From a bacterium (GTDB lineage Bacteria > Chloroflexota > Dormibacteria > Aeolococcales > Bog-877), in the NCBI GenBank assembly GCA_021816695.1, contig JAKAXE010000003.1:1-64000 (forward strand): a DNA stretch of 64,000 bases, in the 5' to 3' direction. The stretch's first letter is position 1. The number at the start of each line of letters is the position of its first letter. Of the stretch, positions 49,682-58,081 are shown one piece after another. The position numbers and the translations under genes are program-made. The notes beneath the pieces were generated by a model, which was not told where the DNA came from, made no database searches, and was given only the letters and a program-made list of their open reading frames with translations.

Positions 49682-50950
49682 TCATCGGCGGATCAACCCC
49701 GTCACCCGCTGGACCATCTCCTCCCACGTCGGCCCGGGAGGCGGAGGCGCCTCGATCTCCGCCGCCGCCTGATAGGCGAGCCCCATGGGGGTGACGTCGG
49801 CCGGTCCCTGCAGCAACCCGGTGGTGTCGTGGACCGCGGGGAGCTCCTCCGCAGAGAGACGGGAGAAGCGCGGCGGTTGCAGGAAGGGGAGGTAATCGGT
49901 CCACCGCAGCACGGAGAGCTGCTCCAGGATCTCGGGAAGATAGGAACCACCCCCGAACAAGCGCACCTGACCGGGAAGTGGTTGGCCCTTGGCAAGGTCG
50001 TGGAGCACCAGCGCCACGCCCTGTGCCAGCACCTCCGCGGACTCCCCCATCGCCCGCCGCACCCTGGCCTGCTCGTCCCCTCCGAGAAGGCCCGCGGTGT
50101 GGCGCAGCTTCAAGCTCTCGGCCAGCGGCAGGGTGAGATCCAGGTCGTGGGCGAGCTTGCGGGTGAAGGCCCGCCCGCCGAGCTCGAACATCCGGGCGGA
50201 CTCCAGGACCCCTCCCCGCACCAGGGTCACCGTGGTGGTCCGGGCACCGATGTCGACCAGGACGGCACCCTGCTCTACCACCTGCGGAGTCGAGGCCAGC
50301 CGGGCGGCGGCGTAGGGTTCGGCGACCGTCTCCAAGAGCTCCAGGTCCAGCGCCTGGGCGATCTCCTCCACGGCCGCCACGTGCTGCTCGGTGGTGAAGG
50401 TGTTGAAGACGGTCAGCTCCAGCTTCTGCCCCTGGAAGCGCAGCGGATCGACCACCGCCTGTCCATCGACCTTGGCGGCGGTGATCGATGAGTGCACCAG
50501 ACGGAGCTGCTCGCCCCCGTAGGTGGCCTCCTCCTGAAGTCTGCCCTGGGCCTCCCGCAGGGCACGGCGCTGGGTCGACTCCACCAGCTCCTCCAGCTCC
50601 CGCTTGGAGACCCGCTCCTGAGCCCGACCTCGGACCTTGGACCCCTGGGTGGTCACCACTCGCACCTGGGATCCTCCGATGCCCATCACCAGCCTCGTGG
50701 GGATGACCTCGGCCATGTCCTCGGCCGCCTCCAGGGCGGCGTGACAGCCCTCCACCACCGACTCCAAATCCGGTGGTGCCGCCGGGTCCAGCTCCCCCGG
50801 GCCCTGCTCGGCCCGGCCAACCCCCAGGACGATCGCCTCCCCGGCCTCCTTCTTCACCACCAGGGCCTTGATCACCTGGGTGCCCACGTCCAGGGCGGTG
50901 ACGTGGTAGCGCTGCTGGCGGCGAGCGGTGGGCGCGGACGACGGCGGCAT
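49682..50950 (-). CDS. pilM: PilM/FtsA-like actin-fold ATPase
   Basis: The 422-residue protein has the actin-like phosphate loops VTALDVGTQVIKALVV and AVLVDIGARTTTVTLV and the adenosine motif VRLFGGGSYLPEILEQL. The 1C-type insertion region places it with PilM/FtsA rather than MreB. PilM is the inner-membrane cytoplasmic scaffold of type IV pili; FtsA anchors FtsZ. No pilN, pilO, ftsQ or ftsZ lies nearby, so either reading is open. ATG 50950 begins 1 bp after the alaS stop. Confidence 0.82.
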   Translation of the reverse strand: MPPSSAPTARRQQRYHVTALDVGTQVIKALVVKKEAGEAIVLGVGRAEQGPGELDPAAPPDLESVVEGCHAALEAAEDMAEVIPTRLVMGIGGSQVRVVTTQGSKVRGRAQERVSKRELEELVESTQRRALREAQGRLQEEATYGGEQLRLVHSSITAAKVDGQAVVDPLRFQGQKLELTVFNTFTTEQHVAAVEEIAQALDLELLETVAEPYAAARLASTPQVVEQGAVLVDIGARTTTVTLVRGGVLESARMFELGGRAFTRKLAHDLDLTLPLAESLKLRHTAGLLGGDEQARVRRAMGESAEVLAQGVALVLHDLAKGQPLPGQVRLFGGGSYLPEILEQLSVLRWTDYLPFLQPPRFSRLSAEELPAVHDTTGLLQGPADVTPMGLAYQAAAEIEAPPPPGPTWEEMVQRVTGLIRR

Positions 50951-50951
50951 C

Positions 50952-53498
50952 TCAGGCTTCCTCCGGGAGCTTTTCCAGGATGTTACGCAACTCCCGAAGG
51001 GCGGCGGCGTGCTCACCCTCTGGCAGGGTGCCCTGACCGAGCTCGGGCCTCCCACCACCGGCACCTCCGAGCGCCGAGCAAACCATCTTGGCCAGCTCAC
51101 CGGCGGCCAGACCCCGGCCGGTCAGCTGGGGCCCCAGCAGAATCAGCAGAGTCCCGCCGGCCAGGACCACCGCGCTCCCACTGGGAGCCCGCTCCGCCAG
51201 CCGCTCGCCCAGCCGACGCATCTCAGCGCGCTCCATCGGTAACGGTGAGTCGTGCGCCGGCAACTCGCCCCCCGGGAAGGGCAGGGAGATATCCCCGCCT
51301 CCGCGGCCCTGGGAGGCCTCCCGCAGTGCCCGCTCCAGCCCCCTCGCGCGGTCGCGCAGGGTCGCCACCCGGCCGGGAACCTCGGCAGGCGGGCTGCCCA
51401 GGGCGAGAGCGGTCTGATGGAGCAGCTCCCGCTGGGCCTCCCACCACCGCTCGGCAGCCGGGCCAGCTCGGAGTTCGAGGCGGCGCAGGCCCTGCCCCAC
51501 GCTTCTCTCCCCGGTGAGCACGACCGCCCCCAGCTGACCGCTGGCGGCGACGTGGGTGCCACCGCACAGCTCCCGGGAGAATCCCAGGAAGCTGACCACC
51601 CGGACCGGCTCCCGGTAGGTCTCCCCCTCGAGGGCGATGGCCCCGCTGCTCCTGGCCTCCTCCAGGGTGAGCAGCTCCACCCGCCGGGGCAGGTCCCGCC
51701 GGACAGCGTCGTTTACCCGCCTCTCCACCTGCAACACCTCCTCCGGGGTGAGCGGCCGGGACCAGCTGAAGTCGAAGGTGGCGTGGTCGGGGGTCACCAG
51801 CGACCCGCGCTGGGCCACCTCGGGACCAAGCACCAGCCTCAGCGCGGCGTTGACCAGGTGGGTGGCGGAGTGGTGCGCGGCACAGCCCAGGCGGTGGTCC
51901 GGGTCAACCTCAGCCCGGACCGCCAGCCCCGGCTTCAGCTGCCCTGAGGTGACCAGGCAGCTGAGCAGCTGAGACCGCTGCCCCCCAGGCTGGGTGTCCT
52001 CGACCTCCGCCGAGCCCCCGGTCCAGGTCAGCCGGCCTCGGTCTCCCACCTGCCCTCCGCCCTCGGGGTAGAAAGGGCTCCGATCCAGGACCACTGCTCC
52101 CCTCTCCCCCTGGTCCAGACCCTCCACTGGGCGTCCCCCGGAGAGCACCAGCTCCACTCGAGCTTCTACCTCCAGCTGCTCGTAGCCCACGAACTCGCTG
52201 GCTGGAAGGGCCGGCAGGTCGGTTCCCACGGGCCCCCGCCCCCGCTGGCGCTGCTCCTCCAGGAGCCGCTCGAAGCCCACGGTGTCGACCTCCAGCCCGC
52301 GCGAAGCCGCCAGGTCTCGGGTCAACTCGATGGGGAAGCCGAAAGTGTCGTGGAGGCGGAAGGCATCTTCCGCCGTGATCCCGGACCCCTCGGCCGCCAA
52401 GCGCAGGAACAGCCCCAGACCCCGATCGAGCACCTCGGCGAACCTGGCCTCCTCCTCAAGGAGCACTGACTCGATCTCGCCCACCTGCCCCAGGAGCTGG
52501 GGCATGGGACCCGCCAGGATCTGAGCCACCACCCGAGCGGCCGGCGCCAGCCCGCCGGTCAACCCCAGGGCCTGGGCGCTCACCAAAGCTCGGCGGACGA
52601 GGCGGCGGAGGACGTACCCCCGGCCCTCGTTCGAGGGCCGCACCCCGTCGGAGACCAGGGCGCAGGCTCCGCGCGCGTGGTCGGCGAGGATCCACAAGTG
52701 GCGGCGTCCCGCGCCCTCTCCCAGCTGATCCCGGGCCTCAGATCTACTGCGGAAGTCCTGCACCAGGGGTGAGAAGAGGTCGGTGTCGAAGATGGATGAC
52801 TTCCCCTGCACCACCCGGGTTATGCGTTCCAGCCCCATCCCGGTATCCACCCCAGGTCGGGGCAGGGGAACTGATGAGCCGTCTGGCAGGCGCTCGGAGT
52901 CCATGAACACGAGGTTCCAGATCTCCAGGTAGCGATCGCCCCGTCCCGGGGATTCCTGCGGGGCGCTGCCGAATTCCGGGCCGAGGTCGTAGTAGATCTC
53001 GCTGTCAACCCCGAAGGGGCCAGTCGGCCCCGCCTGCCAGTAGTTGTCCTCCAGGGCGACGATCCGTTCCCGGCCCACCCCGGCCACCTCTCGCCACAGG
53101 CGCTCCGACAGCTCATCCGAGGGGTGGATGCTGAAGTGCAGCCGATCGGGGTCGAGTCCCATCTCCGCCGTCAGGAACTGGTAGGCGTAGCGGATCGCCT
53201 CCTCCTTGAAATAGGACCCGAAGCTGAAGTTACCGAGCATCTCGAAGAAGGTGTCGTGCCGGGTGCTGTTGCCCACCTCCTCGATGTCCACCGCCCGGAA
53301 GGCTCGTTGGCAGGAGGTGAGCCGGGGCGCCGGTGGTTGCTTTCGCCCCAGGAAGTAAGGCTTGAAGGGCACCATGCCGGCGCCCACCAGGAGCAGGCTG
53401 GGATCGTCCTCCGGCACCAGCGAGGCGCTGGGCACCAGGAGGTGGTCCCGAGCCTGGAAGTACTCTAAAAAATGCGTGCGGATCTGCGAACTGAGCAA
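50952..53498 (-). CDS. alaS: Alanyl-tRNA synthetase
   Basis: AlaRS charges tRNA-Ala and removes mischarged Ser and Gly. The 848 residues have SSQIRTHFLEYFQARDHLLVPSASLVPEDDPSLLLVGAGM, GNFSFGSYFKEEAI, the editing HHSATHLVNAAL and the zinc motif CGGTH. The C-terminal oligomerisation domain is short. The frame is open back to TTG 53552 (overlapping the sigma gene as TTGA), but TTG 53498 gives the right N-terminus, and a TGT-TAGAAT promoter lies between the two. Confidence 0.96.
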   Translation of the reverse strand: MLSSQIRTHFLEYFQARDHLLVPSASLVPEDDPSLLLVGAGMVPFKPYFLGRKQPPAPRLTSCQRAFRAVDIEEVGNSTRHDTFFEMLGNFSFGSYFKEEAIRYAYQFLTAEMGLDPDRLHFSIHPSDELSERLWREVAGVGRERIVALEDNYWQAGPTGPFGVDSEIYYDLGPEFGSAPQESPGRGDRYLEIWNLVFMDSERLPDGSSVPLPRPGVDTGMGLERITRVVQGKSSIFDTDLFSPLVQDFRSRSEARDQLGEGAGRRHLWILADHARGACALVSDGVRPSNEGRGYVLRRLVRRALVSAQALGLTGGLAPAARVVAQILAGPMPQLLGQVGEIESVLLEEEARFAEVLDRGLGLFLRLAAEGSGITAEDAFRLHDTFGFPIELTRDLAASRGLEVDTVGFERLLEEQRQRGRGPVGTDLPALPASEFVGYEQLEVEARVELVLSGGRPVEGLDQGERGAVVLDRSPFYPEGGGQVGDRGRLTWTGGSAEVEDTQPGGQRSQLLSCLVTSGQLKPGLAVRAEVDPDHRLGCAAHHSATHLVNAALRLVLGPEVAQRGSLVTPDHATFDFSWSRPLTPEEVLQVERRVNDAVRRDLPRRVELLTLEEARSSGAIALEGETYREPVRVVSFLGFSRELCGGTHVAASGQLGAVVLTGERSVGQGLRRLELRAGPAAERWWEAQRELLHQTALALGSPPAEVPGRVATLRDRARGLERALREASQGRGGGDISLPFPGGELPAHDSPLPMERAEMRRLGERLAERAPSGSAVVLAGGTLLILLGPQLTGRGLAAGELAKMVCSALGGAGGGRPELGQGTLPEGEHAAALRELRNILEKLPEEA

Positions 53499-53527
53499 GT
53501 GGTCCCCATCCCTGGCAGGTCGGCTGG

Positions 53528-53536
53528 ATTCTAACA
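53528..53536 (-). promoter_or_regulatory. Extended -10 promoter of alaS
   Basis: TGT-TAGAAT on the minus strand, placed inside the extended alaS frame but upstream of the preferred TTG start, giving a leader of about 22 nt. It would let alaS be expressed independently of the sigma gene. Confidence 0.55.
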
Positions 53537-53548
53537 GCCACCCGGGGC

Positions 53549-54325
53549 TCAACCCTCGAGGGGCATCTCCTGCCGCAGGCGGTCGAGGGCCGCCCGCTGC
53601 AGTCGGCTGACGTGCATCTGGCTGATCCCCAGGCGCCGGGCCACCTCGGTCTGCGGCAACTGGTCCACGAAGCGGAGGATCATGATCTCCTGCTCGCGAG
53701 GGGTCAGGTGGCGCAGCGCGGTCCCCAGGACGTTCTGGAGCTCTATCCGGTCCAGGTTCTGGTCCTCGACGCCCACCCGGTCGCCGACCTCCTGGTCCTC
53801 ATCCGCCCCCTGGGCTGGCGCATCCAGGGAGACGGCACGGTGGGCCGGTCCCGCCTCCAGCGCCTGGAGCACCTCGTCCGGCTCCAGCTCCAGCTCTTTG
53901 GCGATCTCCGCCACCGTGGGGATGCGGCCAAGCCGCTGCGCCATCTCCTGCTGCACCCGGACCACCTTGGCGTAGGTCTCCTGAAGACGACGAGGAACCC
54001 TGACCGCCCAGCTCTTGTCGCGGAAGTAGCGCTTAATCTCCCCCAAGATGGTGGGGGTGGCGAAGGTGGTGAACTCCAACCCGAGGCTGGGGTCGAACCG
54101 CTCAATGGCCGAGATCAGCCCCAGGAAGCCCACCTGCTCCAGGTCCTCCAGCGGCTCGCCACGGCCAGCGAAGCGGCGGGCCAGGGAGCGCACCAGCGCC
54201 TGGTACTGGTCCACCAGCCGCTCCCGAACCTCAGGAGTGTGGTGGAGGCGGTAATCCTCGAAGAGGCGGTGCTGCAGGTCGCGGTCGTAGCGGGGGGGGC
54301 TGCTGCGGAACCCCGCCTCGGTCAC
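53549..54325 (-). CDS. sigB: RNA polymerase sigma factor, SigB/SigF group
   Basis: This 258-residue group 3 sigma factor has region 2 (DLEQVGFLGLISAIERFDPSLGLEFTTFATPTILGEIKRYFRDKSW), region 3 (AVRVPRRLQETYAKV...) and region 4 (LTPREQEIMILRFVDQLPQTEVARRLGISQMHVSRLQRAAL). SigB-type factors direct general-stress regulons and are held by an RsbW-type anti-sigma factor, which is encoded directly upstream. GTG overlaps the rsbW stop (GTGA). Confidence 0.95.
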   Translation of the reverse strand: MTEAGFRSSPPRYDRDLQHRLFEDYRLHHTPEVRERLVDQYQALVRSLARRFAGRGEPLEDLEQVGFLGLISAIERFDPSLGLEFTTFATPTILGEIKRYFRDKSWAVRVPRRLQETYAKVVRVQQEMAQRLGRIPTVAEIAKELELEPDEVLQALEAGPAHRAVSLDAPAQGADEDQEVGDRVGVEDQNLDRIELQNVLGTALRHLTPREQEIMILRFVDQLPQTEVARRLGISQMHVSRLQRAALDRLRQEMPLEG

Positions 54326-54750
54326 CGCAGTCGATACTTGGCCAGACGGACGTGCAGAAGCCCGCTCCCCACCGCCTGGAAGTCAACATCGTCGGCAAAG
54401 CAGCGGAGCATGTGGATGGCGAGATCCAACGCCTCCCGCTGGTCCCGGGTCCCGGAGGCGGCCGGGACCGGCTCACCGCGGCTGTGCAGTAGGCGCACAT
54501 CCACGCGCAGGGCATCCTCCTGGACGTCGAAGGCGATGCGCACCCGGGCATCCCTGAGGCCGGCGGCCAGCGCCACACCGATGGTGTGCTCGCAGGCCTC
54601 GGCGATGGCGATGTTGAGTTCCTCCAGCGCCTCCACCCCCAGTCCGGCCACGCTGGCCATGCCTGCCGCCGCCCGCTTGGCCACCACGATGTACTGAGGG
54701 TCGGCGGGAATCCGCAGCTCGCTCTGAGAGGCTGGCGCTGTACTCATCAC
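54322..54750 (-). CDS. rsbW: RsbW-like anti-sigma factor with a degenerate ATP site
   Basis: The 142-residue GHKL-fold protein has RIPADPQYIVVAKRAAAGMASV and an N-box-like EELNIAIAEACEHTI, the usual pattern being EACTNAxxH. The G1 motif DxGxG is not visible: the corresponding stretch reads LLHSRGEPVPAAS. It may bind the sigma factor without full kinase activity. GTG 54750 and ATG 54747 are tandem starts. No anti-anti-sigma gene (RsbV) lies in this window. Confidence 0.85.
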   Translation of the reverse strand: MMSTAPASQSELRIPADPQYIVVAKRAAAGMASVAGLGVEALEELNIAIAEACEHTIGVALAAGLRDARVRIAFDVQEDALRVDVRLLHSRGEPVPAASGTRDQREALDLAIHMLRCFADDVDFQAVGSGLLHVRLAKYRLR

Positions 54751-54758
54751 CTCAGTAC

Positions 54759-54784
54759 ATCCCCCATCGAGGGGCTCCCCAAAC
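54759..54784 (-). promoter_or_regulatory. Candidate SigB/SigF-type promoter for rsbW-sigB
   Basis: On the minus strand GTTT (54784-54781), a 16-bp spacer and GGGGAT (54764-54759) resemble the general-stress consensus GTTT-N14-17-GGGTAT. It ends 8 nt before the GTG start of rsbW, so a leaderless message is predicted, and SigB could drive its own operon. This is a by-eye match with one mismatch in the -10. Confidence 0.5.
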
Positions 54785-54987
54785 CCAAGGGCCCAGGGTA
54801 ACCCGCCGGCCTGGTTCCGATCCCTACACCACCAGGTGGGTGCGCCGCACGCGGCTTTCCACTTCCCCTCAAGGAGGCTTGTGGGCCACCAGCTCTGTTG
54901 GCGCTCCCGGGAACTTCATCACTAGGGTCGGGCGCTGGCGTTCGGCGGGGCCCCGGGCCGCCTCCAAGGTAGCAGATGAGCGCGGGC

Positions 54988-56763
54988 TCAGCTGTGGGCC
55001 GGAGGCGCCGCCAGCCTCAGCCCCACCTCGGCCAGCTGCGCCTCCGCCACCCGGGTGGGGGCGCCCGTCATGGGGTCCGCCCCCGTCTGGGTCTTGGGGA
55101 AGGCGATCACCTCGCGGATGGAGCTCTCCCCCAGCCCCACCATCACCATCCGGTCGATGCCGGCGGCGAACCCCCCATGCGGCGGGGGCCCGTAGCGAAA
55201 GGCGTCGATGAGGAACCCGAACTTGGTCGCCACCTCGGCCTCGGTGAGGCCCAGGACCGAGAATATCTCCGCCTGCTGGCGGGGATCGGTAATGCGCAGG
55301 GATCCCGACCCCAGCTCCACCCCGTTGCAGACGATGTCATAGGCCCGCGACCGTACCTTCTCGGGCTGAGTGCGCAGCATCCCCCAGTCATCTGGGTGCG
55401 GCTGGGTGAAGGGGTGGTGCATGGGGGACACCTCACCAGTCCGAGGATCGCGCTCAAAGAGGGGAAACTCGGTCACCCACAGGAAGTCGAACCGCCCCTC
55501 GGGGATCCATCCCAGCCGCCGGGCCGCGTGCAGCCGCACCTGCCCCAGGGACACCAGCGCGGTCTGCCGCGGCCCGGCCGTGAACAGCACCAGATCCCCG
55601 GTGGTCAACCCCAACTCCCGCCGAAGGCGCTCCGCCTCCGCCTCGCTGAGGAACTTGGAGATACCGCCCTCCAGACCGGCGTCGCGCTGCCAGCAGTAGG
55701 CCATCCCCTGAGCGCCATAGGTACGCGCCACATCCAGGAAGGCGCCCTCCAGCTCCCCCCGGGTCAGCTGGGTGCCGCCGGGGACGCGCAGGGCCGCCAC
55801 CGCTCCGCCCTGGTCCAGAGCCCTGCGGAACACTTGGAACTCGCTGGCGGTGAACACCTGGGATACCTCGAAGAGCTCGTGGCCGAAGCGGGTGTCTGGC
55901 TTGTCAGAGCCGTACCTGCGCATCGCCTCGGCGAAGGGGAGACGGGGCCAGGGGGTGGGGGGCGTCACCCGGAAGGCGGCCTCCCAAGCCGCTGACACCA
56001 TCTCCTCGAGCACTGAGTAGACTTCCTCCTCCTCCACGAAGGACATCTCCAGGTCGAGCTGGGTGAACTCGAACTGTCGGTCAGCCCGCAGGTCCTCGTC
56101 CCGCCAGCAACGGGCGATCTGCAAGTAGCGGTCGAAGCCGCCCACCATGGAAAGCTGCTTGTAGAGCTGGGGCGACTGCGGCAGCGCCCAGACATGGCCC
56201 GGCCAGAGCCGGCTGGGTATGAGGAAGTCGCGGGCCCCCTCGGGGGTGCTGGGGACCATGGTGGGGGTCTCGATCTCCACGAACCCGAGGCGGTCCCCAG
56301 CGTCGCGCAGCGCCTTGATGAAGCGGTGGCGGGCGCGCAGGTTGCGCTGCATCCTCGGCCGGCGGAGGTCCAGGTAGCGGTACTGGAGGCGAACGCGCTC
56401 GTCCGCCTCCGCCTCGTCGCCAACCCCAAGCGGCATCGCCTGAGCCTGGGCCAGAACCTCGCAGAGATCCACCCGCACCTCGACCGCACCGGTGGGGAGG
56501 TTGGGGTTCTCGCTTCCCTCGGGCCGCCGCGCCACCACCCCCTCGGCCCGGATCACCCATTCCAGGCGGCAGCGCTCGGCAACTTGTTTCGCCTCGGGGG
56601 CGATCTCGGGGTTGAAGGTGAGCTGGACCACCCCGGTGTGGTCCCGCAGGTCGATGAAGGTCAAGCCGCCATGGTCGCGGCGGTGGTTGACCCAACCGGC
56701 CAGAATCACCCGGCGGCCCTCGTCGGCGGCCGAGGGGGCCCCGCACATCGTTCGACCCTTCAA
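54988..56763 (-). CDS. aspS: Aspartyl-tRNA synthetase
   Basis: AspRS charges tRNA-Asp (and often tRNA-Asn in bacteria without AsnRS). The 591 residues begin with the OB anticodon-binding domain (VILAGWVNHRRDHGGLTFIDLRDHTGVVQLTF), then class II motif 2 (CWRDEDLRADRQFEFTQLD), the bacterial GAD insertion and motif 3 (GFAAGIDRMVMVG). TTG 56763 overlaps the hisS stop (TTGA); ATG 56748 is an alternative. Confidence 0.97.
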   Translation of the reverse strand: MKGRTMCGAPSAADEGRRVILAGWVNHRRDHGGLTFIDLRDHTGVVQLTFNPEIAPEAKQVAERCRLEWVIRAEGVVARRPEGSENPNLPTGAVEVRVDLCEVLAQAQAMPLGVGDEAEADERVRLQYRYLDLRRPRMQRNLRARHRFIKALRDAGDRLGFVEIETPTMVPSTPEGARDFLIPSRLWPGHVWALPQSPQLYKQLSMVGGFDRYLQIARCWRDEDLRADRQFEFTQLDLEMSFVEEEEVYSVLEEMVSAAWEAAFRVTPPTPWPRLPFAEAMRRYGSDKPDTRFGHELFEVSQVFTASEFQVFRRALDQGGAVAALRVPGGTQLTRGELEGAFLDVARTYGAQGMAYCWQRDAGLEGGISKFLSEAEAERLRRELGLTTGDLVLFTAGPRQTALVSLGQVRLHAARRLGWIPEGRFDFLWVTEFPLFERDPRTGEVSPMHHPFTQPHPDDWGMLRTQPEKVRSRAYDIVCNGVELGSGSLRITDPRQQAEIFSVLGLTEAEVATKFGFLIDAFRYGPPPHGGFAAGIDRMVMVGLGESSIREVIAFPKTQTGADPMTGAPTRVAEAQLAEVGLRLAAPPAHS

Positions 56764-58046
56764 CTCGCCCCCTCCTCGGCCGACTCACCACTGATCAGCA
56801 GGTCCCGGATGCGCACCTCAACCCCTTCCAGTGGAAGGCTCTCCTGAGTGTGACCGGCCATGCTCCGGACGGTGACCGTCCGCTCCCGAAGCTCCGATTC
56901 TCCCAGGATCAGCGCCATCCGCACCCCCGAGCGTTCGGCGAAGGAGAGCTTGGCCCGCAGCCCGCGGGACCCGGCGTCCGTCAACACCGACAGCCCGGCA
57001 CCGCGAAGGCGGTCAGCGAGGGCCACGGCTGCCTTGCGGTCAGCAGGAGGTGCGCTGAGGACCGCCACCTCAGGTCCGCCCGGCTCCGGTACCGGAGCCG
57101 AGATCATGGCCACCCTCTCCAGCCCAGCGGCGAATCCCACCCCCGGGAGCGGTGGGTACCCCAGCAGCTCCGACAGCCCGTCGTAGCGGCCCCCGCCGAA
57201 GAGCGCGTTCTGGGCCCCGGCCAGCTCCTGATGCCAGACCTCAAAGGCGGTCCGCGCGTAGTAATCCAGGCCACGGACCAGGCGGTGGTTCACTGTGAAG
57301 GGGATTCCCAGCGCCGAGAGGGCCCCCTGGACTTGCTCAAAAGCCTGCCGGCACTCGGAGCAGAGGTAGTCGATGGTCCTCGGGGCCCTGTCCAGGAGAC
57401 CTTCTCCGGCCAGCTCCTTGCTGTCCAGGACCCGCAGCGGATTGCGGCGGAGGCGCTCGCGGTCCAGCTCCGGGAGAGCCGCCATCTGCGGCTCGAAGAA
57501 CGACAGCAGCGCCGCCCGGTAGGCGGGGCGGCACTCGCGGTCTCCCAGCGAATTCAGCTGCAGGGTGGTTCCGCTGATCCCCAGCCGCTCCAGCCACCTC
57601 CAGGCCAGCCCGATGACCTCCGCGTCCACCTCCGGCTCGGAGTCCCCAAGGGCCTCGACGCCGAACTGATGGAACTGGCGGTAGCGCCCCTTGCCGGGCC
57701 GGTCGTAGCGGAACATCGGGCCGGAGTAGGAGATCCGCACCGGTAGCGGTTCCTGGCGCAGTGGGGATTCCCAGAAGGCCCGGACCACGGGAGCCGTGCC
57801 CTCCGGGCGGAGGGTCAGGGATCGCCCGCCCCGGTCGGGGAAGGTGTACATCTCGCGGGTGACGACATCAGTGGCCTCCCCGACACCCCGGACGAACAGG
57901 TCAGTCGACTCAAAGATGGGCGTCTCGATCTGCCGGTAACCGTGGGCCGCGGCCACCTGGAGCCCCGCCGCCAGCACCCGATTGAGGCGCGCCAGGGGCT
58001 CGGGCAGCAGGTCCTCCGTGCCCCGTGGTCGTGAGATTCCAGTCAC
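56760..58046 (-). CDS. hisS: Histidyl-tRNA synthetase
   Basis: HisRS charges tRNA-His. The 428-residue class II enzyme has RGTEDLLPE, TLRPEGTAPVVRA, FRYDRPGKGRYRQFHQFGVEALG, the histidine motif LVRGLDYYARTAFEV and GGGRYDGL, then the C-terminal anticodon-binding domain. It lies 35 nt after rel and overlaps aspS by 4 bp; the rel-hisS-aspS order is classic in Gram-positive-type bacteria. Confidence 0.98.
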   Translation of the reverse strand: MTGISRPRGTEDLLPEPLARLNRVLAAGLQVAAAHGYRQIETPIFESTDLFVRGVGEATDVVTREMYTFPDRGGRSLTLRPEGTAPVVRAFWESPLRQEPLPVRISYSGPMFRYDRPGKGRYRQFHQFGVEALGDSEPEVDAEVIGLAWRWLERLGISGTTLQLNSLGDRECRPAYRAALLSFFEPQMAALPELDRERLRRNPLRVLDSKELAGEGLLDRAPRTIDYLCSECRQAFEQVQGALSALGIPFTVNHRLVRGLDYYARTAFEVWHQELAGAQNALFGGGRYDGLSELLGYPPLPGVGFAAGLERVAMISAPVPEPGGPEVAVLSAPPADRKAAVALADRLRGAGLSVLTDAGSRGLRAKLSFAERSGVRMALILGESELRERTVTVRSMAGHTQESLPLEGVEVRIRDLLISGESAEEGAS

Positions 58047-58081
58047 TGCCTAGGTCAGTCTACCGAGCTTGCAGGTGGTGA

